DNA of 64,000 nucleotides from Gnetum montanum (GCA_015680685.1 MNCI01036144.1:482927-546926); one strand, 5' to 3'. Numbered from the stretch's first letter, positions 34,776-45,590 are shown. The notes: generated from the sequence alone by a model not told the origin. Made by a program: numbers and translations.

Positions 34776-35646
34776 TGATGAGCCATGAATTTTTTGGCTA
34801 CAATATCACACCCATGATATCGCATATGTGATATCACAAATGCAATATCACAGCCTAGACACGATATCGTGTACACGATATCGCACCCTACTTCCTCATC
34901 TATAAATAAGAAGTAGGTAAATTTAGTAGGGGCTTTTTTAGTTTTGAGAGTTTTAAGTTTAAGTTTTCAATAAGTTTTTAGTACATTAGTTTTCCCTCTC
35001 AACCCTTTTCTCCCAGTGCATGCCCGCAGTGTGGTGATTGTAATTGTATGACATCCTTATTTGGGTGTGATGTACTTGGACACAGACATGATCAACAATA
35101 AAGATCGAGATTAATTCATCATTGTAGCATCCACTTAGCTTATTTATTTATTTATTTGTTATTTACTGCTTTCTTAGTGAATATCTCTCTACCCATATCT
35201 CCTAGTAACGTGGAATGAGTACGACTTAATCACGAGCATTCAAGTGTGACTACTTGGTAGCCCAATAGCATACCTAGGCCATGCGTTTGGAAATCCCAGT
35301 GGTAGTCATGCATGAGGTCCAAGATGTGTACAGATGATTAAGGAATGGATGCTCATCGCACTTAGGCTAGCTTAGATTCTCTCTCACCCTCTCTCTCCTA
35401 GCTTAGTTAATACTATTTCCCATCATACCTAGGAGTAGCATTAGCGTAGGAACACATCATACACCTCACTCTGGACTAAACCATATGTGACAAAGCTAAT
35501 ACTAGTCTAGGTGGGAAGATAGTGAACTACGATCTACGAATAACTATCTAGATACCATAACTAGTTCGTCTGCAGAGTTTGACCGGATTGTGAGTGAAAC
35601 CCTCGTATTCGTATGGTTGAATGTAGGGGTACCTTGCCACTCATCA
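34776..35646 (+). repeat. 3' LTR of element B
   Basis: The LTR is 871 bp with the same ends as the 5' LTR. TATAAATA lies at 34,901-34,908. Confidence 0.95.
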
Positions 35647-35651
35647 CCCCT
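35647..35651 (+). repeat. Target-site duplication of B, right
   Basis: CCCCT, identical to 27,508-27,512. Confidence 0.9.
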
Positions 35652-36790
35652 CTTTTTTGATGTTTGGAGGATGGACTCAAGAGGCATCGATAAAGAATAC
35701 AAAACACCACTATATAGGTCCATCACCAATGTTCTTTCTTCACACTTGATTCAGTAGTGTTGACCCATGCCAAAGAGTGCTTGTGATGATGGGATAAAGT
35801 TATGGTGAGATAATAGAGGGTAACGGTAGTATTTGGCTACAAGGAAATGGTCATGAGGGTTAACAATGAGTTCTATACATTGACATCATGGTTATAATTA
35901 TGGCAATGGAATTTTGAATGGTCAATGAGGCCTTTACGCTTCATGTTTCAAAGTGCTAGTTACTTGGTAATGTTCTTGAGAAGCCAACACATTACTCCAA
36001 GACTTCTTTGTCCATTAGGCTCTTCCCTTTGCATGTTTCAAGCCATTGGTTTATCTTTTGGTCTTCATCAATCTTTCAACTTCTTGATAATTTGCTTTCC
36101 CATTATTCCTTTTTTTTTATTGGGGTGAAACCTCCATTGGGTTTCATTGCCAAGGCTAGATTTAATTTGATTCTCTCTTTGAATGAGATGTGTTACATTC
36201 AATGGACTTAAAGGTGGAGCATGAAGAAGGAGATGTCACATGGTTACAATACATGAATCTCGAACATAGGTCATCATTATCATTTAGGGTGAGGAAGGTT
36301 ATAATCAAGCTATGGAGTTAGGCTTAAGGAGTGGTAATAACAATGATGTGAAACAAGCACTCTTGGTACAGTAGGACCAGCTAACCAAATCTTATGCATT
36401 AAGGTCACATGGTAGCTTGCTGCAGCAATGAGTTGCACCACCACGATACCATATCAAGCTTCATCCTACAAGCACAACTCCAAGAGGACAAGAAAACAAG
36501 ACAAAGAGAACATGTTGTTACAATATGATGCATAGGAACACATGAGACAACCAACAGACTAGGTTACAATGTTTCACATTGTTGCAGCATAGAGGGATTT
36601 GTGTGATGTGCATTAGATTTACAAAGTTTTGTAGTTCATTAATTTTTCCAAACAAGGAGAGAGATAGAGAGAGAGCATGCAGGCTTCCTTGTTGTAGACC
36701 ATCGGAATCATCAATATCGGTCATTTGTTGCAACTTGTTAACAATGATAAACAACTATACAAGAAAACATGTAATTGTTAGATGTAATCA
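35652..36790 (-). other. Z2 region between lost pol and 3' LTR
   Basis: It aligns along most of its length with 23,510-24,640 of Z1, for example GGGTGAAACCTCCATTGGGT against GGGTGAAGCCTTCATTGGGT, and AAGCACAACTCCAAGAGG (about 36,467). It ends where integrase would begin. Confidence 0.7.
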
Positions 36791-37060
36791 AGGCTACGTA
36801 ATGGCTTTAATGTTGCATTGCAAGAGCTTGATGAGGTCATGAGCAAGCTTAAGTTCTGGTGAGGAACTTGGTCCTATGTGTTTTCTTCTCACCATCGTGA
36901 TTTAGATAGGAATTTTGACTAAGGGACCCTCTATGATGTCTCTGGCATTAAGGTCAATGATCATTAAACTACTTCAGGGTGTTATGGTTGTATAGTAGAA
37001 TGGTTTAAGGTTTAAGGTTTAGGTACATAAGGCCAACTTGATCTAACAACATCATGAGAG
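36791..37060 (-). pseudogene. Pol spacer upstream of RT, Z2 remnant
   Basis: On the minus strand IIDLNARDIIEGPLVKIPI (about 36,905-36,960) matches ILDIQAGNIIEDSLVEIPIT of Z1 (about 47,160-47,215), and TCTTCTCACCATCGTG matches TTCTCCTCACCATTATG. This is the linker between protease and RT in Tat polyproteins. RT itself is absent. Confidence 0.65.
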
Positions 37061-37099
37061 GGGTTTATTTAGGTTTTAAGGCTAATCAAATTTGCTCCC

Positions 37100-38374
37100 T
37101 TATTCTCCGAGCTCATTCCTAAATGACTTATTCTCATCTATTGTTCCAAGCATCTCTTTAATTAGTGTTTCCCGTTCAATAGGTCTTCCATACGCTAGAC
37201 ATCTTTCAACGACATTTGAAGCAAATTTCTGTCTGCTCATTCTAACTATTTGTCCTGATAACTTGTTAATAACTACTGCACGTTCATGTGGTTTTCCATG
37301 TTCTAATACATGCTGTACAACATAATTGTCATACTGGTCTTCTGCAAGCATGAAAACAGCATCCAAAATCTCTTCCATCATTATATTTTGTGTCCTTGCA
37401 TTAGTGCAATGCTCCAGTACGCGCTGTATGACCCGACAGCCATATGCATGTGTTGACAACGGCACAACTTGTCAAAACAAGGAAGAAATTATAAATTGGG
37501 TTTTTGCTTGAGAAATACATTCAATACACTTCTGAATAGCATGATTTCCATTTTGGTCATGCACACAACACATAACATGCCCATCTATCTCCAGAACCAT
37601 CTGTGCTTTCTGCTCCTTATCCACAACCTCAATAGCCTAAAAAATTTCCGCTAGCCTCTTATATCGCAATCCCAATCCCCTACCAGGTGGCAAGTCAATC
37701 AAACCATCGGATCCCGGCTCCAGCCATTCAGCAGAGGGTTGTCGAACGAGACTACCAGCACTGCCTGCACTTGGTATGAGAGGCGTGAGCATGTCAAATC
37801 TTCTCCAGTGATGACTCATGTTGTTCCTCTGTTTGGGATGGCAAAACAGGCCGTTGTGCAAACAAAGGCTTACTATTTGGATCATCAAATGTCTTGATTT
37901 TACGCCTATCACCAATGCCTCTGTGCTGCGACGATCCAGAGGCTGCCACTGCCTTAAGCCTTTGCACAAAATGCCAGTCCTCTTTAGATAAAATCAGAGG
38001 CCGAAGCCCTGGGTTCAGATTAACATTAGAGTAATAGTAGAATAAGTAAGCAGGATCAGACCTAAGCTCCTCTTCTGACATAAGGTTGTCTTACTACTGA
38101 TCCTGCCATTACCATTGCTGTCTGATGACCAGAGATTGGTGTTGGTGTTATTGAAGAATCCACCAATGGTGGCAAGAGAGCCTTCAACAGTTGACGGTGC
38201 ACTGCCACTTCTATAGAGATTCAGCTCTCGTTCGCGATCGTTAATCTCGTAGCCACGTTGGTCACAAAGCATCATGCCAAGCTTCTTGATCAAATCTTCA
38301 CCGCCATATGTGTCTTGCAAGGATCCCCGCATTCCAAGCCCTGGGAACATCTTCACAAGACTCTGTGTCACCAT
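37100..38374 (-). pseudogene. PUM: Pumilio-family RNA-binding protein, internally deleted fragment
   Basis: Read on the minus strand, the N-terminus starts MVTQSLVKMFPGLGMRGSLQ and has RERELNLYRSGSAPSTVEGS (about 38,220). After a frameshift it continues MSEEELRSDPAYLFYYYSNV and LSKEDWHFVQRLK, GIGDRRK (38,081 to about 37,900). A second shift leads to GSDGLIDLPPGRGLGL and LAEIF (about 37,655). It then joins [71 protein letters not shown] and [12 protein letters not shown], stopping after EMLGTIDEN (about 37,131). These are plant Pumilio N-terminal signatures and repeats about 4-7, with only the ends of 3 and 8. Pumilio proteins bind 3' UTRs and repress mRNAs. The rest of the N-terminal region, repeats 1-2 and the C-terminus are missing, and two in-frame stops are present. 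Confidence 0.9.
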
Positions 38375-39690
38375 CGTTCTTTATGGACCCAAAGCGCTGA
38401 AATTTCTAAGTCAATAGATCTCAGAATAATGAAAATCGCTAACCCAAGACTTGATCATAAACAAAACCGGGGACTCTAGCGATCTAAAATAACCAATAAA
38501 AATGGTGCCTTCTGCAAAGATCTTAACAACTTCAATCCAAAATTTTGAATAATTATATTTGTCCTGTAGCTGCTACGACATAAAATTCTGCTGTAAATCT
38601 TCTGTCACGGCGCACCCGCGTATGTACAAAGGCTCATTAAAAACTACAAATCAATCCAAAGATAAGCACAGCCAAAGCATTCAGCATCGCACGATCGACC
38701 GATCCAACGGCCGAGAAGCTATCGAACGACGTAGCCCTCGATGGACCTGCACAGCCTGCAAGCTGCATAGTGTATATTTGATTTTATTTTTGTTTATTTG
38801 TTGCAGCCCTGGCCAGGACTACGCTGGACAGTGTAGTTATATATATACACACACATATATACATATATATACATTCTTAAATTTGACTTCGTCTTTACTA
38901 CATCATAAATCATAACACAACGGTGCTACCCAAGTTTGAATTCAAGGCCTTGGTGAGTTTGATGCTGGCTGGACTTTTGATTTACGGTGCTCTGTTATTC
39001 ATATGCGCGTTAACTCATTTCAATATCTTAACTGCGAGACGGTGATTAAACATTTGCCATCTTACCACTCTATCACTTATTTGACCTGCAACATATTTAC
39101 ATTCATCAAATAGGTGTATCATTTATCTGCATTATGAAGATATCTACCATAAATGTTTCTTGCTGTCACAACTGCTATTGAAATTTCATGTTTCAGGTTT
39201 AGTGAACTTGCACGATTTGTGTTACATATATCATATTGGTTAATGTAACAACATTTTGTATTAGTGGAAACATCCTGTAATTTGTAGTTTCTGCTTTGGT
39301 AATTTGTTTACAAGTAGTTAGTTGTCTGAGGGACATTAGATTAGCCACTATGGCATTGGACAAAGTATTTTCCTTTTTAACATGGAGAAAATTCTACATC
39401 CACTTGTTTAAGAAGCTAAGATGTTTACTTATTGTAAATGTTGCTTGACAACGTTATTAATTTTTATATGCCTTGCATATATATTATTTTAAATTCTTTT
39501 CCAAATAAATTTCTATACATAGGTGAAATATTTAAATATGATGATCTAATGTTGTTTCTGGGTTATTTTTGAATGTAGAATCTTGCGTTTTGTAATTGGG
39601 ATTTCTAGTTATTATGGCCACTAATTCTATACATGTTTTGATGTCTACAAGCTCTAGGCTATGATGGTGATTGGCTATGATGTAGATGGT
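38375..39690 (-). other. Upstream flank captured with the Pumilio fragment
   Basis: No ORF is seen. About 38,590-38,760 is unusually CpG-rich for this window (CGGCGCACCCGCG, CGCACGATCGACCGATCC, CGAACGACG). It would be 5' UTR or promoter of the Pumilio source gene. The rest is AT-rich without similarity to Z1, B or F by eye. Confidence 0.5.
38837..38873. repeat. TA/CA microsatellite
   Basis: Alternating TATATATACACACACATATA-type sequence. Confidence 0.9.
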
Positions 39691-39696
39691 GACCTT

Positions 39697-39830
39697 TCCT
39701 TCCCCACCACCCTCACAACCCAACCCCCACACCCCCCCAAACCAAACATGCCCTGCTGCCCCCAAACCCCCTGCCCTACCCCCGCACTGCCCCCCACCAA
39801 CACCCACCTCCAAACCTTAGTGAATGTTGG
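39697..39830. repeat. C-rich (plus) / G-rich (minus) tract
   Basis: About 130 bases with many runs of three or more C (for example CCCCCACACCCCCCC, CCCCCAAACCCCC, CCCCCCACC). The minus strand meets the usual spacing for G-quadruplex folding. It lies at the junction between the Pumilio flank and the Z2 protease. Confidence 0.7.
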
Positions 39831-39849
39831 CATAGTTAACTGATGGTAC

Positions 39850-40230
39850 CAACACATTGTCACAATGGATCATACTTTTTCCTCTCTCATATGGTAAATG
39901 GATCTCTTGGTGTATAGGAGATGAAACTACCCGAAGCTTCACTAACCATGACCTTCCTAGGATCAATCTAAAACTAGGTGTCTCTAACTACCAGGAAGTT
40001 AGCAGATGTAGGAAATTGATCATTGGCTATGAAATCCAAGGATATGGAACCTCACACTGCTACTTGTGACCCATTAGATGACTTGAGTGCTAAAGTAGTG
40101 GTTTCTTAAATCTTCTTGGTTAGGCCTAACTTGTCAACAATAGAAAATGGTACCACGTTAGTTACTACCCCATCTACATGAACACAATGGACCTTGTACC
40201 TACCAACATGTATAGTGATGAGGAGAGGGA
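39850..40230 (-). pseudogene. Aspartic protease region of Z2
   Basis: On the minus strand a frame reads VVTNVVPFSIVDKLGLTKKI (about 40,110-40,170), like the SLNVLPLSTVDKLG stretch after the DNG active site of Tat proteases. SISLDFIANDQFPTSANFLV follows (about 39,990-40,050). The ILGRPW part reads IDPRKVMVSEASGSFI (about 39,915-39,965). The plus-strand sequence aligns with 56,300-56,570 of Z1, for example CTTCCTAGGATCAATCTAAA against CTTCCCTAGGATTAAATTAA. Stops are present. Coding similarity ends near 39,850, where the foreign segment begins. Confidence 0.65.
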
Positions 40231-40239
40231 TGGATAGTA

Positions 40240-42902
40240 CTTCTCCATTTGAAAGTCAATCTTCACTTCACTGTCACAAAAATTGAGCATGGGTTGATGC
40301 TCGTTTTCTCTAAGTGAAGCTTGCTCAATGATAGAGTGGATAGATTCTCTGTTGGTAGGCATGTCTCTATTCATAGGAATAGAAGTCAACACTTGAGCTA
40401 GTGAGTCCCTATGAGTAAGAGATGTCATGACCAAGTCATACAAATTCGGTGGCATGTTCTTTTATTTTAATGATCGTTTGGCTTGCTCCATTTTCATGAG
40501 GAAGCTCTTTCTCTTAGCATGTAATGTTTCATCCTTAGTAGTCGTAACTTCCTCCATCCTTCCTAGAGTTTGCAGCTTAGGTTTTAGCTTATGTGCCTTG
40601 GGCCCCTTATCCATGGGTGCAATTGGTCTTGGTGTAGCTTGTTTCAAAGTCTTTTGTTGTTGGCCACCTTAAGTGGGATTTGTTGTTGGTTTGATGATAG
40701 GTTATTTTTGTTGTTGTTTGATGACGATTTCTTGCTAACCTCTAAGTTGTGGACCACTATGGATGGGCTTTGATCACATGTTGTCATGATCTCGCTTGTT
40801 GAAGGTGGAGGAACCCAAATAACAAATGGTACCTTACACTTTGGAGGATTAGTAACTCATGGTCTTGGTTGTGATGTTGATGCCATTGAAAGGGGAATGC
40901 ATATGATGAAAGGTTTCTTGGGAGTTGGAGGAGGTGGTACCCATAATATGAAGGGCTCTTTAGGCTTTGTGTTTTGGATCTGTAGTGGTACTTTGATGAT
41001 AAACGGTTTCCTAGAAGGGTTAGAATATTTGGTTTTCATGGATGAGGCTATGACATAGGAATTATTATTGGTGCTTGAAGAGTTGGGCTCATTCAACAAA
41101 AACTCCCCATTGTCTATCATTTTCTAGAGGTCATCCTTTAATGTTAGGCAAAAATCGATGTGATGACTAGCCATTTGATGATAATGGCAATACCTATCCA
41201 ATTTGAAGTACTTTAGTAGCTTTGGATCATCTTTGGTAGCTATTGTTGGGTCTCTAGCTATATCACAAAGACAATTATGCCTCTTATGAGCCTCCTCAAA
41301 TAGTTCCTTTTGTTGTATATGGTTGTCTTTAAGCAACTATTCTAAGAGCTTAGAAGGCTTCATAGGCAACCTTATGTACTTAGATCTATCCTTTTATCCA
41401 AAGGTTGGTCTTGATTCATTTGCGATGTAGGAAGTGGATGGTTGTGATGAGTCAAGGGATGTGTTGTGTGGTAGTGATCCCTACCTTTCACCTTATTTTA
41501 ACTCTTTTGTTACTACAACAATGGTTGTGTCCTGACCTAGTTTTATTTTTATTCCTCATTGTGTGTTGGTTTCTATAGGCCACATAGGCCATATCGTTAC
41601 TAGCCTTAGCTACCTCCTCGACGTTCTTAGTTTGTGAGAAGGCTTGGCTTAGTGAATAGGGCTCTAGGTAGTAAAGCTTTATCTTGATAAAGTCAATTAC
41701 TTCTTCTTTGTAGATTGCTAAGAGGTGAGTTTTAGTAATAGGCTCTAGAATCGTGTTAAATGCTAAGTTCCATCTTTAAATGAACCTTTTGGTTGGTTCA
41801 AGTGGCCCTTGCTTCACCTTCATCAATTGAGCATCTAGCTTCAAGTTGTATCTAAAGTAATTAACAAATTGGTTAATCAAGTCCTCAAGGGAAGAGATGG
41901 AACCTCTAGGCAAGGTTTAGTATCAATAAAGACATGGGGAATATCCATAGTATTGTATGAGGCCAAGCTTGCAAAAAGAGGCACTTAGATCATAAGGTGA
42001 TAAAGTGTGTGTTAGGATCTCCCTCATCATTATATTTGGTTAAGTTTGGTATGGGCATATCCATAGGCAACGTCATCTGAGACACAGTAGGGCTTATAGG
42101 ATCATCTTGGTAAAAGTCTAGAACTTTGACCATCTAAATTGTACTGGCCTTCAGTTTCTACAGCTCTTCGATAAGGTCTTGGATCATTTGGAAGGCTTGA
42201 TCCAAGCCTTGGGGCATCCCCATGAGTTATGATACTTGTGTTGATGGTTGAGGAAGAAGTTGTAAGGCTTGGAGCTATGTGATGGGTATTGATATATATG
42301 GAAGAGGTTGAATAACCACCATTGCAAGTGGGTTGAATAGGAAGTAAGAGGTTTGTATTGGGACATGTGGTATGAAGGGAGAAAAGGGAGTATGAGAGGC
42401 TTGTATTGCTTGGGGTTCCAATGAGGATCCCAATAGTATGAAAAAGGGAGATAGTAAGGTAAACATCACTAGCATTATGTGAACGAAGTGAGGTTGTGTG
42501 GCAAAGGACATCTATGAAAACAAGGAGGTAGATTGAGACATGGGTTGTGCCTGATGTGTAGCAAGGATGAGTGTAGACCCAAACATAGTAGGATGGATAG
42601 GGGGAAAGAAGATTAGGAAACTTGTCCCACATATGAGGCAAGGGAGGTTGAATTGGGAGCAGTAGTTCAAGAAGCTGATTGTTGAAAAAGGCTTCTAATA
42701 AAATTATTGGGCTTTGGTTCCACCTCAAACTCATCTTGCTCTTCTTTGTGACCATCCAAGCTAATTTTCTCACTAAACTCATCAATCTCAATGAGTTGTA
42801 TGAGAATTTATGGATAAAATTCAATGAGGGGGATTTTGTTATAAGGTGATGAGATGTATTCTTTCCCATCCTAGTGTATAATTTCAAACTAACACTTAGC
42901 AT
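40240..42902 (-). pseudogene. gag: gag of Z2 (Tat type), decayed
   Basis: Minus-strand pieces in order: a Pro/Asn-rich N-terminal region (42,902-42,170), MPIPNLTKYNDEGDPNTHFI (about 42,010-42,070) like the PxxxKYxGxGDPxxHL start of Tat capsid, LEDLINQFVNYFRYNLKLDA and QLMKVKQGPLEPTKRFI (about 41,780-41,890), and a Cys/His segment FKLDRYCHYHQMASHHIDFC (about 41,145-41,205), the Tat-type YCxYHxxxGHxTxxC finger. A Pro-rich stretch with KEPFILWVPPPPTPKKPFII (about 40,885-40,945) leads to the protease. Frames alternate and several stops occur. Confidence 0.7.
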
Positions 42903-44336
42903 TAGATTTGAAGCATGGTATTAGGAGTCTAGCTTGTATCTTGGCATAAATGAAGTTGTAGAACTCCTCATTGATAACTATGAAATCTAGGATTTTGTCC
43001 CTTTGTCTCAATGATTACCTTCGTTTTGTGACCACAAGGTCTTTCAGGTTATAGACAAAATTTGCATCTTCGTTGGAGGTCATGTATGCAAGGTCCAGTG
43101 GTAGAATGGTTGATTTGTAAAAAGACATTAATTACCACCAACCAAACTATGTAGGCTAGAAAAAACCTAAGCTAGACTTTGGAAAACCAAGCTAGGCTTT
43201 AAAAATTCCAGCATTTGTTGGAAAATTAAAAGGAAAATAAAATCAAATTTGCTATATTTTTTATGTTGGGCTTTACAAAGTCCAACACTTGTTATGAAAA
43301 TCTAAATATGGAAAAAGTGATTATAATATATTAGATTTTTGAAGGACATGATAGTATTTTCCAAAGAATAGGTTGGTGATAAAAATAGTAAATTTTTAGT
43401 TTGCTTACTTACAGGGTGTTTGTGTACCTTCCTTTTATGGAAACTACACTAGGTATTGTTGTGCCATCAAGAAAAATGTTAATTTTCAAAAGATACATTG
43501 GGTATCTTGAAAAGCAATGCTAGGGTTTATGTGGTGACAAAAAATGTAATTTGTCCATCACAACTATGCTAGGTAGTTTGGAAAAAAGGGTAGGAAAGAT
43601 GGAGTATTTGATGTAATTACTTTTTAATTAATTAGTTAAACAAAACTTCTAGAAAGTAGAATTTCCCACAATGTACTTAACTATAAATAGAAAAAATAGT
43701 TGAAAATATTGTTGCAGTGTAAATGGTGTATACTACACTTGGGAAAATAGTGTTATAGTTTTAAAGTTGGCACCACCAACTACATTGGGTAGGATCTACA
43801 CTATTCAGCCAACTATGGTGAGGTAGATGGTAGAAAAATGGGTTTTTACTTGGTAAAACCAAGCTAGAAATTTCTTCACCAAATGGTATGTACATTGGTT
43901 TTAAGAAATTAAGTATGAAAATTTTTGGTTTTCCAAGGACTACATTGGAGTCTTGGCAGTGTCTATGCTTGATTTTTCCATTAAAATTTCACAACAGGTG
44001 TGGTTGGCTTTTAGGATGGTCTACACTTGTCTTCAGGTGTCAAGTTTACATTTTAGTAGGCAAAAATTGTAGGTTTTGTAGTTGAATATGTTGGTTTTTA
44101 AAGAATCTAGCAACTGTTGTGAAAATGTAGTAAACACCCAAATCACCAACCACAACTATGGTGGGTATTGTGGGTAGGAATCAAAACATCAAAGTTGGTT
44201 TTTGGTAGATAATTATAGGTTTCAAAGTTCAAAAGGTGTAACAATTGGTTTTCAAAAATGTTCATAAAATGTTTGCAAAAGGTTGGAATAGGTTTTTGGG
44301 CTAAGAATTTGGGCGGGGGTCCTCATTCTAGCACTA
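42903..44336 (-). other. Leader of Z2 between 5' LTR and gag
   Basis: No gene. Repeated words of the type AACTACACTAGG, AACTACATTGGG, GGTCTACACTTG and AACTATGGTGGG occur every few tens of bases, related to words in the LTR itself. Next to the LTR the minus strand reads TAGTGCTAGAATGAGG, which may be a decayed primer site. I cannot assign its tRNA. Confidence 0.45.
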
Positions 44337-45590
44337 GAAACTATAGTGCCTAAAAACTTTAGTTTCTAGAAAACCAAAAATTCTAGGTGTAAAAACCCAA
44401 CTTTAGATCCCAAGGACCTTTGATAAGAGGATTTGAAGTACCCTAGACAGTCTTGTTGATTAGCCAAGGATGTAGGAATTGTAAATGCTACAGATGAATC
44501 AAATGAAAAATGTAGATCTAATCTAAGAAAAAGCACAGAATTTAAACTTGGAATAAACTTGCACAAATGAATGAACTATTGATTTTTATTAAAATAAGAA
44601 AGATATTACAAGAGAAGAGTTTCAAGATGTACAAGTATGTGTGACTAGATGCACAGGGAGTTGCCCAAATGATGCTTGAAGTCTAGTGAAATTGACAAGT
44701 TGTGTTCTGTAGTCGATTGCACAATCAAGGTGCTTTTAAGCTCTAACTTTCAAAAACTCCTTGTTGGGCCTTAGATGTGAATCTATCACATTGGTTGTAA
44801 AAAATGGTGAAAAAATGCTTGACATTTTGCTACTGGAAATGCACTGAGAATCTTCAATGCTTAGTCAATTTCCAATTTGCCAAAAATTCCTTTTAGAGTG
44901 TTGGATTTTGATTTAAATAGGTTGTTGGTGTTTAATTTGTTGTTGCAAATTCTCTTCCATGATTGTTGACAAATTGAAATTATGTGCAAGTGTAGTAGGC
45001 TATAATTCCTAATGTAGTTGACCATTTATGGAAAGTTTTGATATGCCAAAGCCATCAAACCCATCCTCATACTAAAATAGTAAATGGATCTTTGTAACTA
45101 TGCTAGCTTCACCTCAACTATGCTGGCCTATATTAATACTACTGAGAATTGTTGTGAATACACTAGCTATTGTTGGAAAAGTGTAAAACCCAACAACTTC
45201 AACATTGGCCTTGCAACATCCACATTGAATTATGTGGCAAGTACACTGGGAGTTGCTAAAAAATAAAAGTCCAACACCTATACTAGGGGTAGGTGGTTCT
45301 AGCGTAGTTGAGGCTATACTCCCATAAAAAATCATGAAAATACCAAATTTGGTGATTTCCAAGGCATTTTGAGCCTTCCCAAGCCCAAATATAGACATAA
45401 TAAGATGACCGTTTCTACTCAAGAAGTGAGGCTACAACCACTTATGAGGCATTTTGAGGCATTTTTCAGCTCCAAAAGTTTATGTATGCAAGATTGTAGC
45501 TCATGGGCTATAAGTCCCACATTAATAATAAGATCTTGCCTCGGGCTTAATGGTGAAGGTTTAAACATGAATTTTCTTAGTGTTGTTTCA
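44337..45590 (-). repeat. 5' LTR of Z2
   Basis: It aligns throughout with 26,301-27,503 (for example TAATCTAAGAAAAAGCACA, and AAATATAGACAT near the right end) and ends GTTGTTTCA. The left edge is decayed and uncertain by several bases. Confidence 0.75.

Larger units (their letters stand above)
27513..35646 (+). mobile_element. Element B: non-autonomous Athila-like retrotransposon with gag and extra ORF but no pol
   Basis: It is 8,134 bp long and starts TGATGAG, ends CTCATCA, with CCCCT on both sides (27,508-27,512 and 35,647-35,651). It contains both LTRs, a primer site, gag, a C-terminal gag tract, an untranslated region, an internal promoter, an intron cut by an assembly gap, the extra ORF and a polypurine tract. 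No protease, RT, RNase H or integrase is recognisable between gag and the 3' untranslated region. The LTRs appear roughly nine-tenths alike by eye over the stretches I compared, differing mostly by transitions, so this is the youngest dated insertion here. Confidence 0.9.
26301..45590 (-). mobile_element. Element Z2: Tat-type retrotransposon lacking RT to integrase and carrying a Pumilio fragment
   Basis: On the minus strand the order is 5' LTR (45,590-44,337), leader, gag (42,900-40,240), protease (40,230-39,850), Pumilio segment (about 39,690-37,100), a short pol spacer (about 37,060-36,790), 3' region (36,790-35,652) and 3' LTR (27,503-26,301). RT, RNase H and integrase are absent. Element B interrupts it at 27,513-35,646. 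It sits inside the second RNase H of Z1: removing it rejoins the two halves in frame if one 5-bp copy is dropped. The flanking 5-mers (GTGAC at 26,296 and ATTGC at 45,591) do not match well, so the target duplication is decayed or the ends are slightly off. Confidence 0.65.

Noticed and set aside
36579-36842. Plus-strand frames in 36,500-36,850
   Set aside because: The region aligns with the 3' region of Z1 and is read on the minus strand there; no plus-strand similarity was seen.
38930-39080. Possible tRNA-derived SINE (AGTTTGAATTC resembling a B box)
   Set aside because: No A box at the expected 30-40 base spacing and no tRNA-like folding partner was found.
39532-39863. Gly-rich minus-strand frames over the C-rich tract
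   Set aside because: The Gly/Val-rich peptide results from G runs; no homologous frame exists in other Z copies.
42102-42902. Long 266-codon minus-strand open frame as an independent gene
   Set aside because: It lies within Z2 gag; its composition is a shifted reading of Pro/Ser/Thr-rich gag sequence, and no known domain is visible.
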